Below are positions 34,006 through 46,069 of a stretch of 64,000 nt of DNA, one piece after another. The first letter of the stretch is position 1, and each line of letters opens with the position of its first letter. Position numbers and translations under genes: made by a program. This stretch comes from Sternotherus odoratus. Its lineage: Eukaryota > Chordata > Testudines > Kinosternidae. The DNA is taken from the NCBI GenBank assembly GCA_032164245.1, contig JAVMKO010000001.1, forward strand, positions 249,807,644 to 249,871,643. The letters are read 5' to 3'. The notes beneath the pieces were generated by a model, which worked only from the letters and a program-made list of their open reading frames with translations, searched no databases and was not told the origin of the DNA.

Positions 34006-35916
34006 GTAACAAAGAGACTGAAAGCTGGCAGCAGATTTCTTTGTATTTCACTCACAGCCATAGGGCCTTACTTAACTCTTTTACTTAAATGAAACAAAAA
34101 TGCCCCTTTAGGAGCAGAGGTAACATCTTAGAGGGTGCTATCCATTCTTGAAGCCTAGTTTCTGTGTGTATTAAATGGTTCATAGAATCAGAATATCAGG
34201 ATTGGAAGGGACCTCAGGAGATCATCTAGTCCACCCCCCTGCTCAAAGCAGGACCAATCCCCAACTAAATCATCCCAGCTAGGGCTTTGTCAAGCCTGAC
34301 CTGAAAAACCTCCAAGGAAGGAGATTCCACCACCTCCCTAGGTAACCCATTCCACTGCTTTACCACCCTCCTAGTGAAAAGTTTAGAATCAGATGTAAAT
34401 TTAGTCCTAACAGTTAAATGGCCATGTGCGGCCTTGCTCTTACAGGACCTGAAGCGAGGCCAGAAATGCTACCTCTACAGCATCATGAGAGTTTATGACA
34501 GCAAACCTCTGAGGAAAATGCTGTCCCATCAGTACATGCTCAATCTCCAGCGCCAGAATTTTCTGGGTAAGTGCCAGCTGGTATTGGTATGTTCATCAGC
34601 AATCTATAGAAATGGGAGTCTAGAGTTTGAGGGAGTTAGGGGTTTGAGGGAGTTAGGATGTGAAGTTTATAGTGCCATATAATACACCGGACACAAAATG
34701 GAGTCTGGAATAGTTTGTAGGCAGAGATCAGGAAGCCTTTGGCTGATCAGCTCCGCCTTCCTTAGCAGAGACCACTGTGATTACAAGCAGCAAACACTGT
34801 AGGTTTGATGTTATTTATTCATTTGCAGAATCCCTATCCCCAGCTCTGGGTGCTATTTACAGAAACTTTGAATGCATAAAATCAGAGGATAAAAGATATT
34901 AAAGATACTATGTCATCTCCTTCCATCAAGGTGTTCGATAGACATTCTCTTCATCCAGCCATCCCATCCCTCATCCCACACTCTTACCAAAGACCAACAA
35001 AAAAAAAAAGTCAGATGGATATTTGTGGCATTCCCTGAAGATCAACAAATGCTGGCTTTGATAGACAATGACTTTGAGGTGAAGACCTTTCATGGAAATT
35101 GCCACAACAGCCACACCCTCTCTGAACCCACACCTTCCAGCCCAAAAGAACCGTTAGCTCAACTGCCTGTGTTGACTAGAACAGCAGTGATATCCACGCA
35201 GACAGGTAGTCTCGGAGGTAGCTGGGTCCCAAACTCTTTAGGACTTCATAAGGTCAAAATCAACTTCTTAAATTCCACTCAGATTACAAGGGGGAGATTA
35301 TGGTCCATGTGATTAGAGAGGTCAAAAATGGAGTCAAGCAGCAGACATTTTTTCCTCATGGTTAAGCTAGCACCACAGATGCACAAGTCTCAAATATCAT
35401 TTCTTCTCTCACCATTGACCACATCAGGGACAATGTCACATCTCCATGAGACAGCAGCTGCCAGCAAAAGGTTCTGAAGCTCTAATTGTAGTTACAAATA
35501 TTATCTTCAGACTTCATAGCTCATGCATGGCAAGGAGTGCTTCTCATCCCATCAGTTTTAACACACCATGCTGCATGAAGTGATGCTGCTGTACCCCTTG
35601 TTCAGCTACTTTTTATGTGCAGCTTGATGTTTTTCCAATGCAGGCTCCCATCTCTGGTGAATTTATCAGTATGCAACATCACTGCCCATCAAAGATATGG
35701 CACTTGTGCATGTATGTATGTATAATACTTGATTCCTGTCCATTTTCCTTATCCTCTCACTCAGGTCATATTACTGAGCATGAAGTCCGGTTTTACTCCT
35801 CCTTCCTGGATCAAGCTGAAGAGAGAAACCCAAGGAACATCTCAGTTAGAAACAGCACCTCTCTGAAGTCCAGTGATGGGAGAACTCAGATGGGATTAAC
35901 AAGATGTAGTTCATAG
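33907..35916 (+). CDS. FAM216B orthologue, three coding exons
   Basis: Coding exons are 33907-34005, 34446-34566 and 35765-35916; together 372 nt, 123 residues plus stop. The protein starts MGENWERN, has the family's [14 protein letters not shown] segment at the end of exon 1, [13 protein letters not shown] (residues 42-54) and [10 protein letters not shown] in exon 2, and [13 protein letters not shown] at the start of exon 3. These blocks match mammalian FAM216B, as I remember it, in order and spacing. The phases are compatible (0, then 1) and all introns are GT-AG. The molecular function of the FAM216 family is not established; no enzyme motif, signal peptide or membrane segment is visible. 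In mammals the gene lies near TNFSF11 and EPSTI1, neither of which is recognisable here. The human protein is about 139 residues; this one is shorter because the frame ends inside a CR1 element. Confidence 0.88.
34180..34384 (-). mobile_element. CR1 3' fragment in FAM216B intron 1
   Basis: TTCATAGAATCAGAATATCA, GGACCTCAGGAGATCATCTA, CCAACTAAATCATCCCAGCT and CCACCACCTCCCTAGGTAAC are the reverse complement of a CR1 3' end. It is well preserved and therefore fairly young, and stops about 60 bp before exon 2. Confidence 0.92.
34446..34566 (+). CDS. FAM216B coding exon 2
   Basis: Acceptor TTGCTCTTACAG at 34434-34445, then 40 complete codons from [14 protein letters not shown] to QRQNFL and the first base of a Gly codon. 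The donor is a strong GTAAGT at 34567-34572. This exon holds the most conserved family motif, YxYSIMRxYxSxP. A CR1 copy ends about 60 bp upstream in the same intron. Confidence 0.92.
35765..35916 (+). CDS. FAM216B terminal coding exon, CR1-derived stop
   Basis: The acceptor follows a long pyrimidine tract (TTCCTTATCCTCTCACTCAG). The split Gly codon is completed, giving [17 protein letters not shown], in line with the GYITQREA block of mammalian FAM216B. The frame ends RCSS then TAG at 35914-35916. That TAG lies in TTCATAGATTC, the 3' terminal motif shared by the window's CR1 copies, so termination is supplied by the transposon. Roughly 15-20 C-terminal residues of the mammalian protein have no counterpart. 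Confidence 0.88.
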
Positions 35917-36288
35917 ATTCTAAGGCCAGAAGACATCATTGTGATCATCTAGTCTGATCTCCTGTATAACACAGGCCATAGAACCCTTCCAAATAATCCC
36001 TGTTTGAACCAGAACTTCTCTTTTAGGGAAAGATCCAATGGTGATTTTAAAATTGCCAGTGATGGAAATTCTACTATATCCCATGATAAATTGTTCTAGT
36101 GGTTACTCTCAATGTTAAAGAATTTTACCTTATTTCCAGCCTAAATTTGTTTAGTTTCAACTTGCAGCTGTTGGATCTTGTTATACTTTTGCCTGCTAGA
36201 CTGAAGAGCCCATTTTCAATCTTTTTTATTTCCCAGGGAGGCACTTATAAGATATGATCACCCCTTAACCTTCTCTTTGTTAAATAAG
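35911..36288 (-). mobile_element. CR1 3' fragment at the end of FAM216B
   Basis: It begins with the CR1 3' terminus TTCATAGATTCTAAGGCCAG and continues through GATCATCTAGTCTGATCTCC, TAACACAGGCCATAGAACCC and GATCACCCCTTAACCTTCTC to about 36288, where the match fades (5' truncation). The block order equals that of the copy at 4686. It overlaps the stop codon of FAM216B. Clear target-site duplications are absent, as is common for CR1. Confidence 0.88.
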
Positions 36289-36712
36289 GTTGGATTAGAA
36301 AAGGCAGCATGGACATACTGAGGTCTCAGTGGAAAGATGTCTGATAATTCTGTCCTTCACTAACCTTTTTCCGTTAGAGTCTAACTCTGACATTAATTGA
36401 TATCAACTATCCCTCACTTAAACTTAATCTCCATTTTCCCCACCAATTCGTAGGAATTCACAGTGACAGAGTCCAGCCAGGTGGACTATGTGGGGATTGG
36501 AGGGATTGGCAGTTAGTCCATCTTTCTCTGTTTAAAGCACTGGCTGTATTTCAATCTTAAAAAGTTTGTGATGAAGACTGGCACTTCTGAGCTGTTGTGT
36601 TGGCTGCTTTGTGGAGGAGAGAGGTATGTGACAAAAGCAGGCTGGGAGGGGCTGGATGGCAGACATCATAAAAGAGTGTCCATCTGGCTTTGGTGGGATT
36701 TTCAGTGGAGAC
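36289..36712. other. Non-coding downstream of FAM216B
   Basis: No poly(A) signal can be assigned to FAM216B with confidence and no further exon is seen. Confidence 0.4.
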
Positions 36713-36715
36713 TAA

Positions 36716-36994
36716 GGATACATCTGTACTACCCACCGGATTGGAGAGTAGTGTTCGATGTGTCGGGGATCGATTTATCGCGTCTCATCTAGACGCGATA
36801 AATTGATCCCCGAACTTGCTCCCCGCTGACTCCGGAACTCCATCTCGGCAAGAAGAGGAAGTGGAGTTGATGGGGAAGTGGCCGTGGTCGACTCACTGCC
36901 GTGGGAATGGCCAGGTAAGTCGACCTAAGATACTGTGAGTGTAGGTGAAGTTGCGTATCTTAGGTCGACCCCGCACCCCAGTGTAGCCCAGCCC
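36716..36994. mobile_element. Harbinger-type MITE, copy A
   Basis: TAA at 36713-36715 and 36995-36997 flank an element whose right end inverted is GGGCTGGGCTACACTGGGG. The left end GGATACATCTGTACTACCC is a diverged version. Inside is a near-perfect palindrome at 36763-36813 (TCGGGGATCGATTTATCGCG with its inverse). It is the same family as 45780-46064. Confidence 0.8.
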
Positions 36995-36999
36995 TAAGG

Positions 37000-39512
37000 T
37001 AGTTAGATGTTCAAAGGCAAAAGACTTTCAGAGTAAATTGGATGCTGAACTTCCTTTGAAATCCCTGCCTTAAACATGAAATGAAGACGATCAATGTGTA
37101 AACAAAATTAAAACCGTTCCGCCATATGAACTTTCTGTTGGTCAAAATGGAGGCAGCTACTCTTTTTAAAGTCTGAGAAGCAGTTTGCACGACAATGGGT
37201 CCAATCTTTTGTCTGTCTCCTCCCTTTAAGGACAAGACCTGGGTCCACTAGCTCCCATTTTACCTCCTTCACTATACTGCAACTTTATTGGAATGAATAA
37301 TAGCAAAGGGGATCCTGAGTAGCAGCACTCCATCTGACCCAATGAGAGCACAAGCTGCTCAGGACCTTGAAGGATTGGGCCCTTGAATTGCTGGCAATTT
37401 TCTGATATTGCCTCAATTTTCTAGTCTTGGAGAGAACCAAGGCAAAGGCACGAAGTCCTAGTGACATCTGCGTCTACACAATCATAATGAATTGCTAAAT
37501 GCACCAGAGTTGATGTACATAAATCATTGTATCAGGCTCATTTAGCCTGGTGCCTATCCTCAATTAACTTGTAATACAATCCCAGCACTGAAAATTCCTT
37601 TTTCCTTTACAATTAGATTTATCCCTAATTATAACTGAAAGACATCCTGACAGCTTTGAAATACTGAGTTGTACTAAAGCTCACAGCAATATTTATTCAT
37701 TTATTTAGATTTTAAAACACCCAGATGCAAAAATCTACATGGCTCAATGATTAATTAGATTTACAGTGACAACTCAGCCCTATTAAAAGCTTATATTCTG
37801 GTAACCCATTAACTCAGTCAGCTAGTAAATCATAGCAGCACAAAAGCCCCTTTCACCCTCTGGTCTTGCAGCAACATACTTTAAGCCTTCTCCCAAAATG
37901 CCATCAAGGAAATGGTGAGCCAGTGGAAACCAGTCCCTATGTAATGACAGAAGGAGAAGCAGGCCTTGAGTGACAGAGAACTTTTCTTCCTGAAGGTCCC
38001 TCTTGAAGGACACAGCAGCTGTTTAAGGGATCACAGCAAGGTGCTCAGATACCATAGTGATGAGTGTAGTATAAACACATAAATGTTATAGACCATGTCA
38101 AGTTTACGTGACCCTTCAGGGGAGTGATGAAGATTGCAGAAGGAAACTGGGGAGGTATATTGTAGTGGTACCCAAGATGGAATATGGCACTGGGACTAGG
38201 ACATTTTGTAGGTTAGCCTGTTTATTATCTTTTAGGGTCAGGTGTCTAAAATGCCATTCCTTTTTGCAATGCTGTTCACTGTGCAATATTCTGCTATCCT
38301 ATATACACATTCACATTTTTCTAGGACACTTAGGAGACTTTAATTTTCTACCGCTGAGCTTATTCACAAAATGTTTTATATAAAAGACTCTTCGATATAA
38401 AATATACCTCACACATTATTTTTGACCCCCTCCCTCCCTGAGAGCGCCATTAAAGAGAGGAAACAATGTTTTGCTTCTGGTGATAGGAGGTTAACAACAG
38501 ATGGACTACAATCCTATTCTGACCAGCCTGGAATCCAACCCAGCTCTACATATGATTTCCTCCAAGGGTTTCGCTTTAGAAAACTACTCTTTTTTTTTTT
38601 TTTTAGCTAGCAAAGGGAGATTCACATTGTGGTAACAATCTAGAGTTCCTTCTGTTCTCTTCCCTGGGTAATGTTTTATTGCTGAAAATATAACAAAGCC
38701 TATATTATGGATCAATTTCCAAAAACATACTCTCTCACTGTAATGAGAATATATAAAAGACAAAACAAACCATAAACATTAGTGGTATCTCAAGATGAAA
38801 TTTTGTCAAGCATGGCATATTGTTTTTGCAATATATTTTACTACGCCATTACAACATATTATTCAATATAGCCCTACTATCCATTACTGTAGCTATTTGG
38901 TATATACTACCAATTGATTTAGCAGTTTAGTTGCTTTGTTCTGTAGATTTTAGTAAACAGAAGACGTTGTGCTAGATGATGGGTGTAGACATTGTGCTGG
39001 ATGATGTGGCTGTGCATGGTAGTAAGGTCCTGCAAGGTTGTGGAGGACCCACTGAAGACCCTGAGTCCAAGCATGGTGGTGGGAAAGAGCAGAGGAATCA
39101 TGCCTGCTATTCCTCACAATGTGAGCAATGATGAGAGATAAGGGCAGGATGGGGGCATGGAGTAGGCAGATACATGGTTCTGCCCCCAGCCTATGGCCCA
39201 GTGAGCATTGCTGGCTGGACATGAAGAAGTATGGGGAGGCAGGGAAAGAGGGGGCGGAATATATCACATCTGGTAATGAACAGACTCACACTACATAAAA
39301 CAAGAGCTCCATAGAAACCATGATTCAGTGGGGTGTCTGGGTCATACTCTCTTCCCAGAGCTTCCTCTGGGGCAGTGTCACCCTTTATCTGGGACTCTCA
39401 ATTTAGCCTGTAGCTGGTAAAGATGGGATCCACAATTTTCTTACTATCAGAACTGAAAGGTTGTTTTAAGTGCTGCCTGACCAGACTGCTAAAGTGAATC
39501 TAGTAATTAAAT
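37000..39512. other. Non-coding, nothing recognised
   Basis: No exon supported on either strand and no element that I can name. AT-rich. Confidence 0.4.
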
Positions 39513-39520
39513 CTGTAAAC

Positions 39521-40007
39521 CAGTGGTTCTTAAACTTTTTGTAGTGGTGACCCCTTTCCCACACCAGGCCTCTAAGCGCGACCTCCCCCCCCCTTGGGGT
39601 CAGGCAGGGGGAGGCGTGCCTGCAGCCCGCTGCGGTAGGGGCTGGGATGGGGGGGGGGTTCCAGCAGCCCCCCAGGGCCAGTGAGGTGGGGTTTCCAGCA
39701 GCCCCACGGAGGCGCCGGCAACCCAACGCTGCAGGGGCTGGGGCGGGCACGTGGCAGTGCCAGCAGCCCACCGCAGCAGGACCCAGGGCCTGGACTGGGC
39801 TCACGGGGTCACCAGCAGCCCGCCGCGGCCGGGACCAGCCTTATGGGGGCGCTGGCAGCCCACTCCGGCAGCAGCAGGGGCTGGATGCCAGCAGCCTGCG
39901 GCAGCGGCATTGTTTGGGGCCGGCTGCTGGCAGGAGGGGTTCGCGACCCCCACAGAACTGGCTCGCAACCCCCAGAGGGGTCCCGACCCCCACTTTGAGA
40001 ACCAATG
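39521..40007. mobile_element. hAT MITE, GC-rich body
   Basis: Left end CAGTGGTTCTTAAACTTTTT; right end inverted CATTGGTTCTCAAAGTGGGG. A perfect 8-bp target-site duplication CTGTAAAC is at 39513-39520 and 40008-40015. 487 bp, no transposase. The GC-rich body produces several long spurious frames on both strands. Confidence 0.88.
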
Positions 40008-40015
40008 CTGTAAAC

Positions 40016-40999
40016 GGTGATGAGGAGCATGGTTCAAAAACCACAGGGCCATATCATGCCATTCGTTTTTCAGCAGAATTCACCATCAGTCTCATATGTG
40101 AGTTCCACTTAAAAACTGATGTCAAATCTATTTCTGGACCTATTGACACCTGGGGCCTGATTCCCCAATCTGTTACACCCCTGTCACACTCTTGTGGCAC
40201 CAAGTTAAGAGAGTAATGTATCAGACCCATCATATTTACACCAAACCCAATACAATATATTGGCATTAAACAATTAAATAATATAGTGTAGTTGAATAGA
40301 AGGCCAACTTTTCATCCACAAAGAACAACAGGAAATCTTTTATTTCTTTTTTTAGAAAAAAGAACATTTTAAAACCCCATAACCATTTGAGTAAATGCAA
40401 AGGGAAATCTATCGTCAGCACTCAGCAAATGAGAAAATGAATGATTTAAGATGCATAATGTATAAACTTTTTTTCCTTAGAAGTTATCAAAGCCAGTAAA
40501 AGATCTAAGGGACTACAAGAAAAGAAAATTCGGTAGAGTAAAAAGGAAAAAGCTACACATATTAAAGCAATAACAGGTCAGTTTGCTGTAGTAAGAAACA
40601 TTAATGGAATATAAACCTTTAAATGCAACTTTGTGACTTAGCCTGAGTGGGAGAAAAGAGTTTTGAAATCTCCCACTCAAAGAGATACGTCAGCACTTCA
40701 GACGTCTGTCTTTGATCTGAGCTTCTGTTTAAAAACTGACATGCTGGGTCTGGGATGTTCCCTGATTTCAACTTTAGATAGTAAAGCCCAGGCTCAGCAC
40801 TGACATACACATCACAGACTGAAGGGCTGAAATTAAGGGCTGCATGAGGGATAAGTAAAAAAAAAAGTTTTTGCAGTACCTAATATTAATTATGTGTTTT
40901 CCAGTTGAATCCACAATATGCTTGGCATTTTCCAAACATAGAAGAAAACATGGTCTTTACCTCATACTTTCTACTGGTTTTTGTACCAAGTGAACAATG
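40016..40999. other. Non-coding, nothing recognised
   Basis: No exon or named element. Confidence 0.4.
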
Positions 41000-41007
41000 C
41001 CCTGTCT

Positions 41008-41381
41008 CAGCAGTTCGCAGACTGTGGGTTGGGATCCCAAAGTGGGTCCAAGTTGATTTTAATGGGGTTGCCAGTGCCAGCGTAGGACTCGTTGGGGCCA
41101 AGGGCAGAAAACCGAGTCCCAGGTCCCGCCACATGGGGCTGAAGCCCAAGCCCTGCCATGCAAGGACCTCATGCTTCGACACTGCACAGCAGGGCTTGGA
41201 CTTTCTGCCCTGGGCCCCAGCGAGTCTAATGCCAGCCCTGCTGGAGCCTGAGTTCTATCACACAGGGCTGAAGCTGAAGCCCAAGCAACTTAGCTTTGCG
41301 GGGCCCCATGTGGCGTGGGGTGGTGTAGTAATTTTTGTTGTCAGAAGGGGGTCACAGTGCAATGAAGTCTGAGAATCACTG
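41008..41381. mobile_element. hAT MITE
   Basis: Left end CAGCAGTTCGCAGACTGTGG, right end inverted CAGTGATTCTCAGACTTC. Candidate target-site duplication CCCTGTCT/CCCTATCG (6 of 8) at 41000-41007 and 41382-41389. Same general type as the copy at 39521. Confidence 0.75.
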
Positions 41382-41389
41382 CCCTATCG

Positions 41390-42448
41390 CAATCCCTCCC
41401 GCCCTTTACTATTCTTCTAAGGAAAGCATTGGAGCCAAAGAACTAGCAAATACACTCAAGGGAATAATTGTGCACTATCAGAGGGATAAACCAGGTAACT
41501 TAATACTTTCCATGATTGGCAGCTGTGTTAAATCCCACATGAGAAGCTGATGCTTTATGCAGCAATGAGAACACCTGAAAGGATTCTGTTTCTGCTGGTG
41601 GCAATGAGAATTATTTTAAAATCAGTTTTTCCAAGAGTTTTGCCAAGAGACAGATTGTCAGTTCCTTCCTGACAATGATGAGCAAATATTCACACGAATA
41701 GTTCCACTGATGGCAATGGGCTACTCATGTGAGAGTTCACTAGTGTGAGGAAGGACCTCACAAGCTAGCCACAAATAGGTTTAAAAAAAAATCTTCCTTC
41801 AGAAAACATCTGCAGCCCTGTCTTTACTGTAGCTCACCAGCCTGATAAGCAAAGTCTAAAAGTTCATATTCTTCCAGACTTACTCACAACATGCAGTACC
41901 AAACTCTGGAAATAGTCCCATTGAAGTCAATGGAGCACAAATCTGAAGCTTTATTTAAATTAAGAATTACCTGATGCTCTTCCTAGTCCTGCTGACATCA
42001 GTGTAGCTGCTCATGGAGTAACATACTAAGGCAAGATCCTCCCCCCTCCCCCCCCACTTTGGCCCATTTATTCTGAGTAAGAAGGCTGGAGTGGTGTAAC
42101 AGGGCACCAAAAGTGTCTTGTTTGGTTGGTGTGTGTGAGTAGGGGAGGATTCTCGTAACCTAGCAACAGCAGGAGAGAGCCATATGACTGCCTCCCAGAG
42201 AACTAATCATGAGCCCTGATGTAAGGACCATGCTGGGGGACAGCAGGGGCACATTGGGTGCAAAGCCAACAGCATATAGCATTGTAGAGATTCCAGGCTA
42301 TGATATGGTCAGTAGGGTATCCCCAGGGAGGTTGCTGTAACATAGACAGGGCCCCAAGAACAGCCTAGGATCATAAAGGACAAAGATGCCTTCTACCTTA
42401 ACCTCCAATGCCTTCTGAGCGGCAAGTTGTGCGTTACGCCTCCTAGAG
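41390..42448. other. Non-coding, nothing recognised
   Basis: No exon or named element; a C-run at about 42042-42056. Confidence 0.4.
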
Positions 42449-42626
42449 CAGCGGTGTCTAGTACATTCTCCATTAGCCATATGTGGCTAATAGGCTATTG
42501 AATTGTGGCTAATCCGTGTGGCTTTTTTATAATGTGGCTTAATATGGCTTTTTTTACAATGTGGCTAATCAGAAAAATTAAAAACCACAAGTGTGGCTAG
42601 CATCGAATTTCTATTGGACATGGCTG
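42449..42626. mobile_element. Probable hAT MITE (TGTGGCTAA-rich)
   Basis: Ends CAGCGGTGTCTAGTACATTC and, inverted, CAGCCATGTCCAATAGAAAT are similar. Internal direct repeats of TGTGGCTAAT. The flanking 8-mers match poorly, so the superfamily call rests on the ends. Confidence 0.55.
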
Positions 42627-42639
42627 TCACAGCACAGAA

Positions 42640-44255
42640 TCCCACCCCGAGTATTCAGTGTGATTAAAGGTATTAAGAATCTGGCTCTGAGTCAGGTACT
42701 AGACAACGTGAGCAAGGCTGACAGGATAAGGATTGAAATGAATTTACCCTTCCCACGGCCATACAGAAGAATTGCAGTACAGTAATGAGATTATACCGCT
42801 GCTACGAATACCAGCTGCAATGAGACGCAAGAAGTACTGAGGTGATTTATTAGTTGCCATCCACCCTGCACATCTCACCACACTGAGCTCTGTCCTGTGC
42901 TCCTTGGCAATTGATTCCTGAAAGACAGAATTCTGTTAGCTTACCCTCCCTTTACTATCCACAGACAAATAAGGGGAACAGTCTTGTAGCCAATCGGAAC
43001 TATCAGAACTTGACTCCACAAAATATATATGCTTATTTTTTTGGACACCAAAAATTAGAGAGGTAAAAGAAAGCAGTGACTTGCACTGTTTCCTGTACAT
43101 AATGGAAAACATACAAGCAGATCATTACTGCAGTGAAATCCATTTAACCATGAATGTGTAGGGCCTGACTGAGAATGCCTTATTTCCAGTGGTGAGCAGT
43201 GACTTCCATGTATTATACCGCTCAATTCAATACCATCTTCTGATTCAGATTGAGAATGGAGTTCAGTGGGAGTCCTCCTGTGACTAACTTCTCACCCGTG
43301 TGAAGATGGGGTTCTAAGTCTTTCCCTTAAATACCATTCATCTTTTTTCTTACAGTAGTGTCCTAGTGCCCCATCAGGATCAGGGGTCATTGTGTGGAGC
43401 ATTGTACCAAACACAGATGAAAAGACTATCCCTGCTCAGGGCAGATTATATGGTTGTCGACATATTTTTCTGTAACACAAGTGTATTTCTGAATGTGAGC
43501 TCAAAAAACCAGCAAAAGATGAAAATAGTAATGAGAATGTGAACTCTCCTCATTCACAATGGGTCAGATTTGTTGCCTCTACTGTAGTTCAGTAGTACCT
43601 TACTTCACTAGGAGTGCCACTGACTTCAGTAAGACTAGTGGTGGATTACAGTACTATTCAGCACAAGTAGGGATATCAGAATCTGGCCCATTCATAGGCA
43701 ATTACTCACACAAGTACTCCTACAGAGGTCAAAGGAACTATTCATGTGAATAACCGCTTACCATTGCAAGGGGTCACAATCTGGTCCTAAATGAATAAGC
43801 TCTATCCCAAATGGCTTTAAGAAGGCTAAGAGAAGAAGGACTGGAATGAATTTGCCCTCCTCGGAGCCATACATTTTATCCAAACCACCAACATTTACTA
43901 CAAACATGCTGATTACATTTGGAAATAATTTTGCACAATTTTTAAAGCAAAAATACCCCTTTTTTAAAAAATCAGAATTTTTTCTGATTTTCGTTTCTCA
44001 AAATTGTTCTAGTTGGATACAATTAGAATTTCTTTTTAATTTGTTTTAGTTCCTTTCCCCACCCTTTCCCCTTCCTCTTTCAGTGACAAAACAAAAAAAA
44101 GAAAAGAAAGTGGGGAGGGGGGGGGGTGTTGAAAAGGGAGAAAAAGAAAACAAACCAAAAAGCAAAACTTTTCAAAAATGTTTTTAAAAAAGTTTGAAAA
44201 AACCCAAGAAAATCTGGTTTTCGAAAGGTTTTCAAAAAGAGGCTGGAGAGCCAGC
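42640..44255. other. Non-coding; scattered old SINE pieces
   Basis: A SINE-like piece lies around 43350-43450 and a GACTTCAGTAAGACT-type motif at about 43620-43690. No exon seen. Confidence 0.4.
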
Positions 44256-44261
44256 TGTCTT

Positions 44262-44348
44262 GGATGTACTAGACACAACAAATCCTGCATCTTGTCCGGG
44301 GGTTAGACTACATGAACCTTGTGGTCCCTATGGTTCTATGATTCTGTG
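44262..44348 (+). mobile_element. CR1 3' end fragment
   Basis: GGGGGTTAGACTACATGAAC, CTTGTGGTCCCTATGGTTCT and the terminal octamer-like ATGATTCTGTG are a CR1 3' terminus in plus orientation. Confidence 0.75.
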
Positions 44349-45158
44349 AAACCTGCGGAACAAGAATGACTGACATTTTCAAAAACATTTCCTGAAAGAG
44401 GGTTTCCATTTTTTCACCAGTTCTAGTACCTATTTTGATCAATCTATTAAATAATAGATATGAAAATGAAATTTGAAAGGGATCACAGACTGACCAGATT
44501 GTGAAACCCAGAAACCAAGACACGTGTTGCAGGGGTTGCAGACAGCTGCATATTTGGTCCAGAGTCTTGGTGAAGTGTCAAGAAGATGCACCTTGGGAGA
44601 TTGGAGGTAATGGGGAATGCTCTTTTGCTATCTCTCCTCCTCCTGCAGAAGCATAGCTTGACTAGGGGCAGCCCTGCTGTAGCATTATAAAAATCAGGAA
44701 CCAAAATGTTTTTATTTTACATTATTTTAACCCAAACCCAGATGCTGGAATGGCCTTCAAGAACAGCGAGAGCCCAATTTTGGGGGGGCTCCTCGTCATT
44801 GTGGCCATTTATTATTTATAGTGCAATAGTGCCTGAGGCACCAATCAAGGATCGGTTTCCCATTGCACTAGTCACTATACAGACTCCTCAGTCCTTTCTA
44901 CATTACAGCAGTGCCCATGTCCTTAACTACATTAATGTCAAGACAGGTATTGAGCTGACACTGCTGCTTATTGTATGATAATTTGTTTGTTTTATGGTTA
45001 CAATATACTTTTTCCTCCCCCACGCCTCCAGTGTGTTGGTTTCATCCACTTGTTGTGTCTTGCTGTAACCTAAATTGTCAGCTGTTCAGAGCTGAAATGT
45101 CTGTCACCGGGGGACAGTTTACAGTGTGGAAATTCACCTCCATTTAGTTAAATGTTAC
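44349..45158. other. Non-coding, nothing recognised
   Basis: No exon or named element. Confidence 0.4.
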
Positions 45159-45166
45159 GACATTGC

Positions 45167-45441
45167 CAATGGTGGATTTACCTATAAGCAATAAAAGCAC
45201 ATGCTTAGGGCCCCAAGAGAAAAGGGGCCCCAAGCAACAACAAAAAAATGGTTACAAAATTACAAGTTTGCACGGCCTTAAATTAAAAAAAGTCTCAATT
45301 AACGTCTTGGGCCCCCCCAAATCCCCCAATGTTGCGTCGATTACACTTTTTGAGTAAAAGCTGTGAATGGGGGTGAGAGCTGAAAGGTGAGCCCATTGCT
45401 TGGCTGTGCTTAGGGCCCCAGGAGCAATTAATCCACCCCTG
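45167..45441. mobile_element. hAT MITE
   Basis: 275 bp. The left end CAATGGTGGATTTACC and inverted right end CAGGGGTGGATTAATTGC share the core GGTGGATTWA. Target-site duplication GACATTGC/GACATTGG (7 of 8) at 45159-45166 and 45442-45449. The interior contains GGGCCCC blocks and no coding capacity. Confidence 0.8.
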
Positions 45442-45779
45442 GACATTGGTAAGACACCCAAGTACACTATACCAATTTGAAATACCCTGCATGGTATAGG
45501 GTGACTACATTAGGGGTTTGCATGACCGTGAATTTCCTTCATTTAGAAAGGGCCTTAGTAGAATACTGTTTCTTTCTCAAAGAGCTCACATTCTGGGTTA
45601 TATCAAGACATCAAAAAGAGGAGGGACAGGTAAAGAATGAGGCAACAGCAAAATTATCTTATAGTTATCTGTGATACAGAGCCTGCCCACCCAACCCTTC
45701 CACAGCATCTGAAAGCCTCATCACCTTTGAAGATACACCCACACTCCACAGATGGGACACCCAGCCCCAGAGAGACTAA

Positions 45780-46064
45780 GGCCAGATCGGCGGGTAGCGA
45801 TCGATCTTTAGGGGATTGATTTATCGTGTCTAGTCTGGACACGATAAATCGATCCCCGAGCTCTCTCCCGTCAACTCCGCAACTCCACCACTGCGAGAGG
45901 TGCAGGCGGAGTCGATGGGAGAGCGGCAGCAGGTGACTCAGTGCAGTGAAGATGCTGCGGTAAGTCGACCTAAATACATTGACTTCAACTACGCTATTCA
46001 TGTAGCTGAAGTTGCGTATCTTAGGTGATCCCCCACCCCCACCCACCACAATGTAGACCAGGGC
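45780..46064. mobile_element. Harbinger-type MITE, copy B
   Basis: TAA at 45777-45779 and 46065-46067 flank the element. It shares GAAGTTGCGTATCTTAGGT and the internal palindrome (GGGGATTGATTTATCGTGTC at 45811-45830 and its inverse at 45838-45857) with copy A at 36716. No coding capacity. Confidence 0.82.
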
Positions 46065-46069
46065 TAAGT

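Noticed and set aside
39466..40052. Multiple Ala/Gly/Pro-rich frames
   Set aside because: They overlap the GC-rich hAT MITE bounded by the CTGTAAAC duplication.
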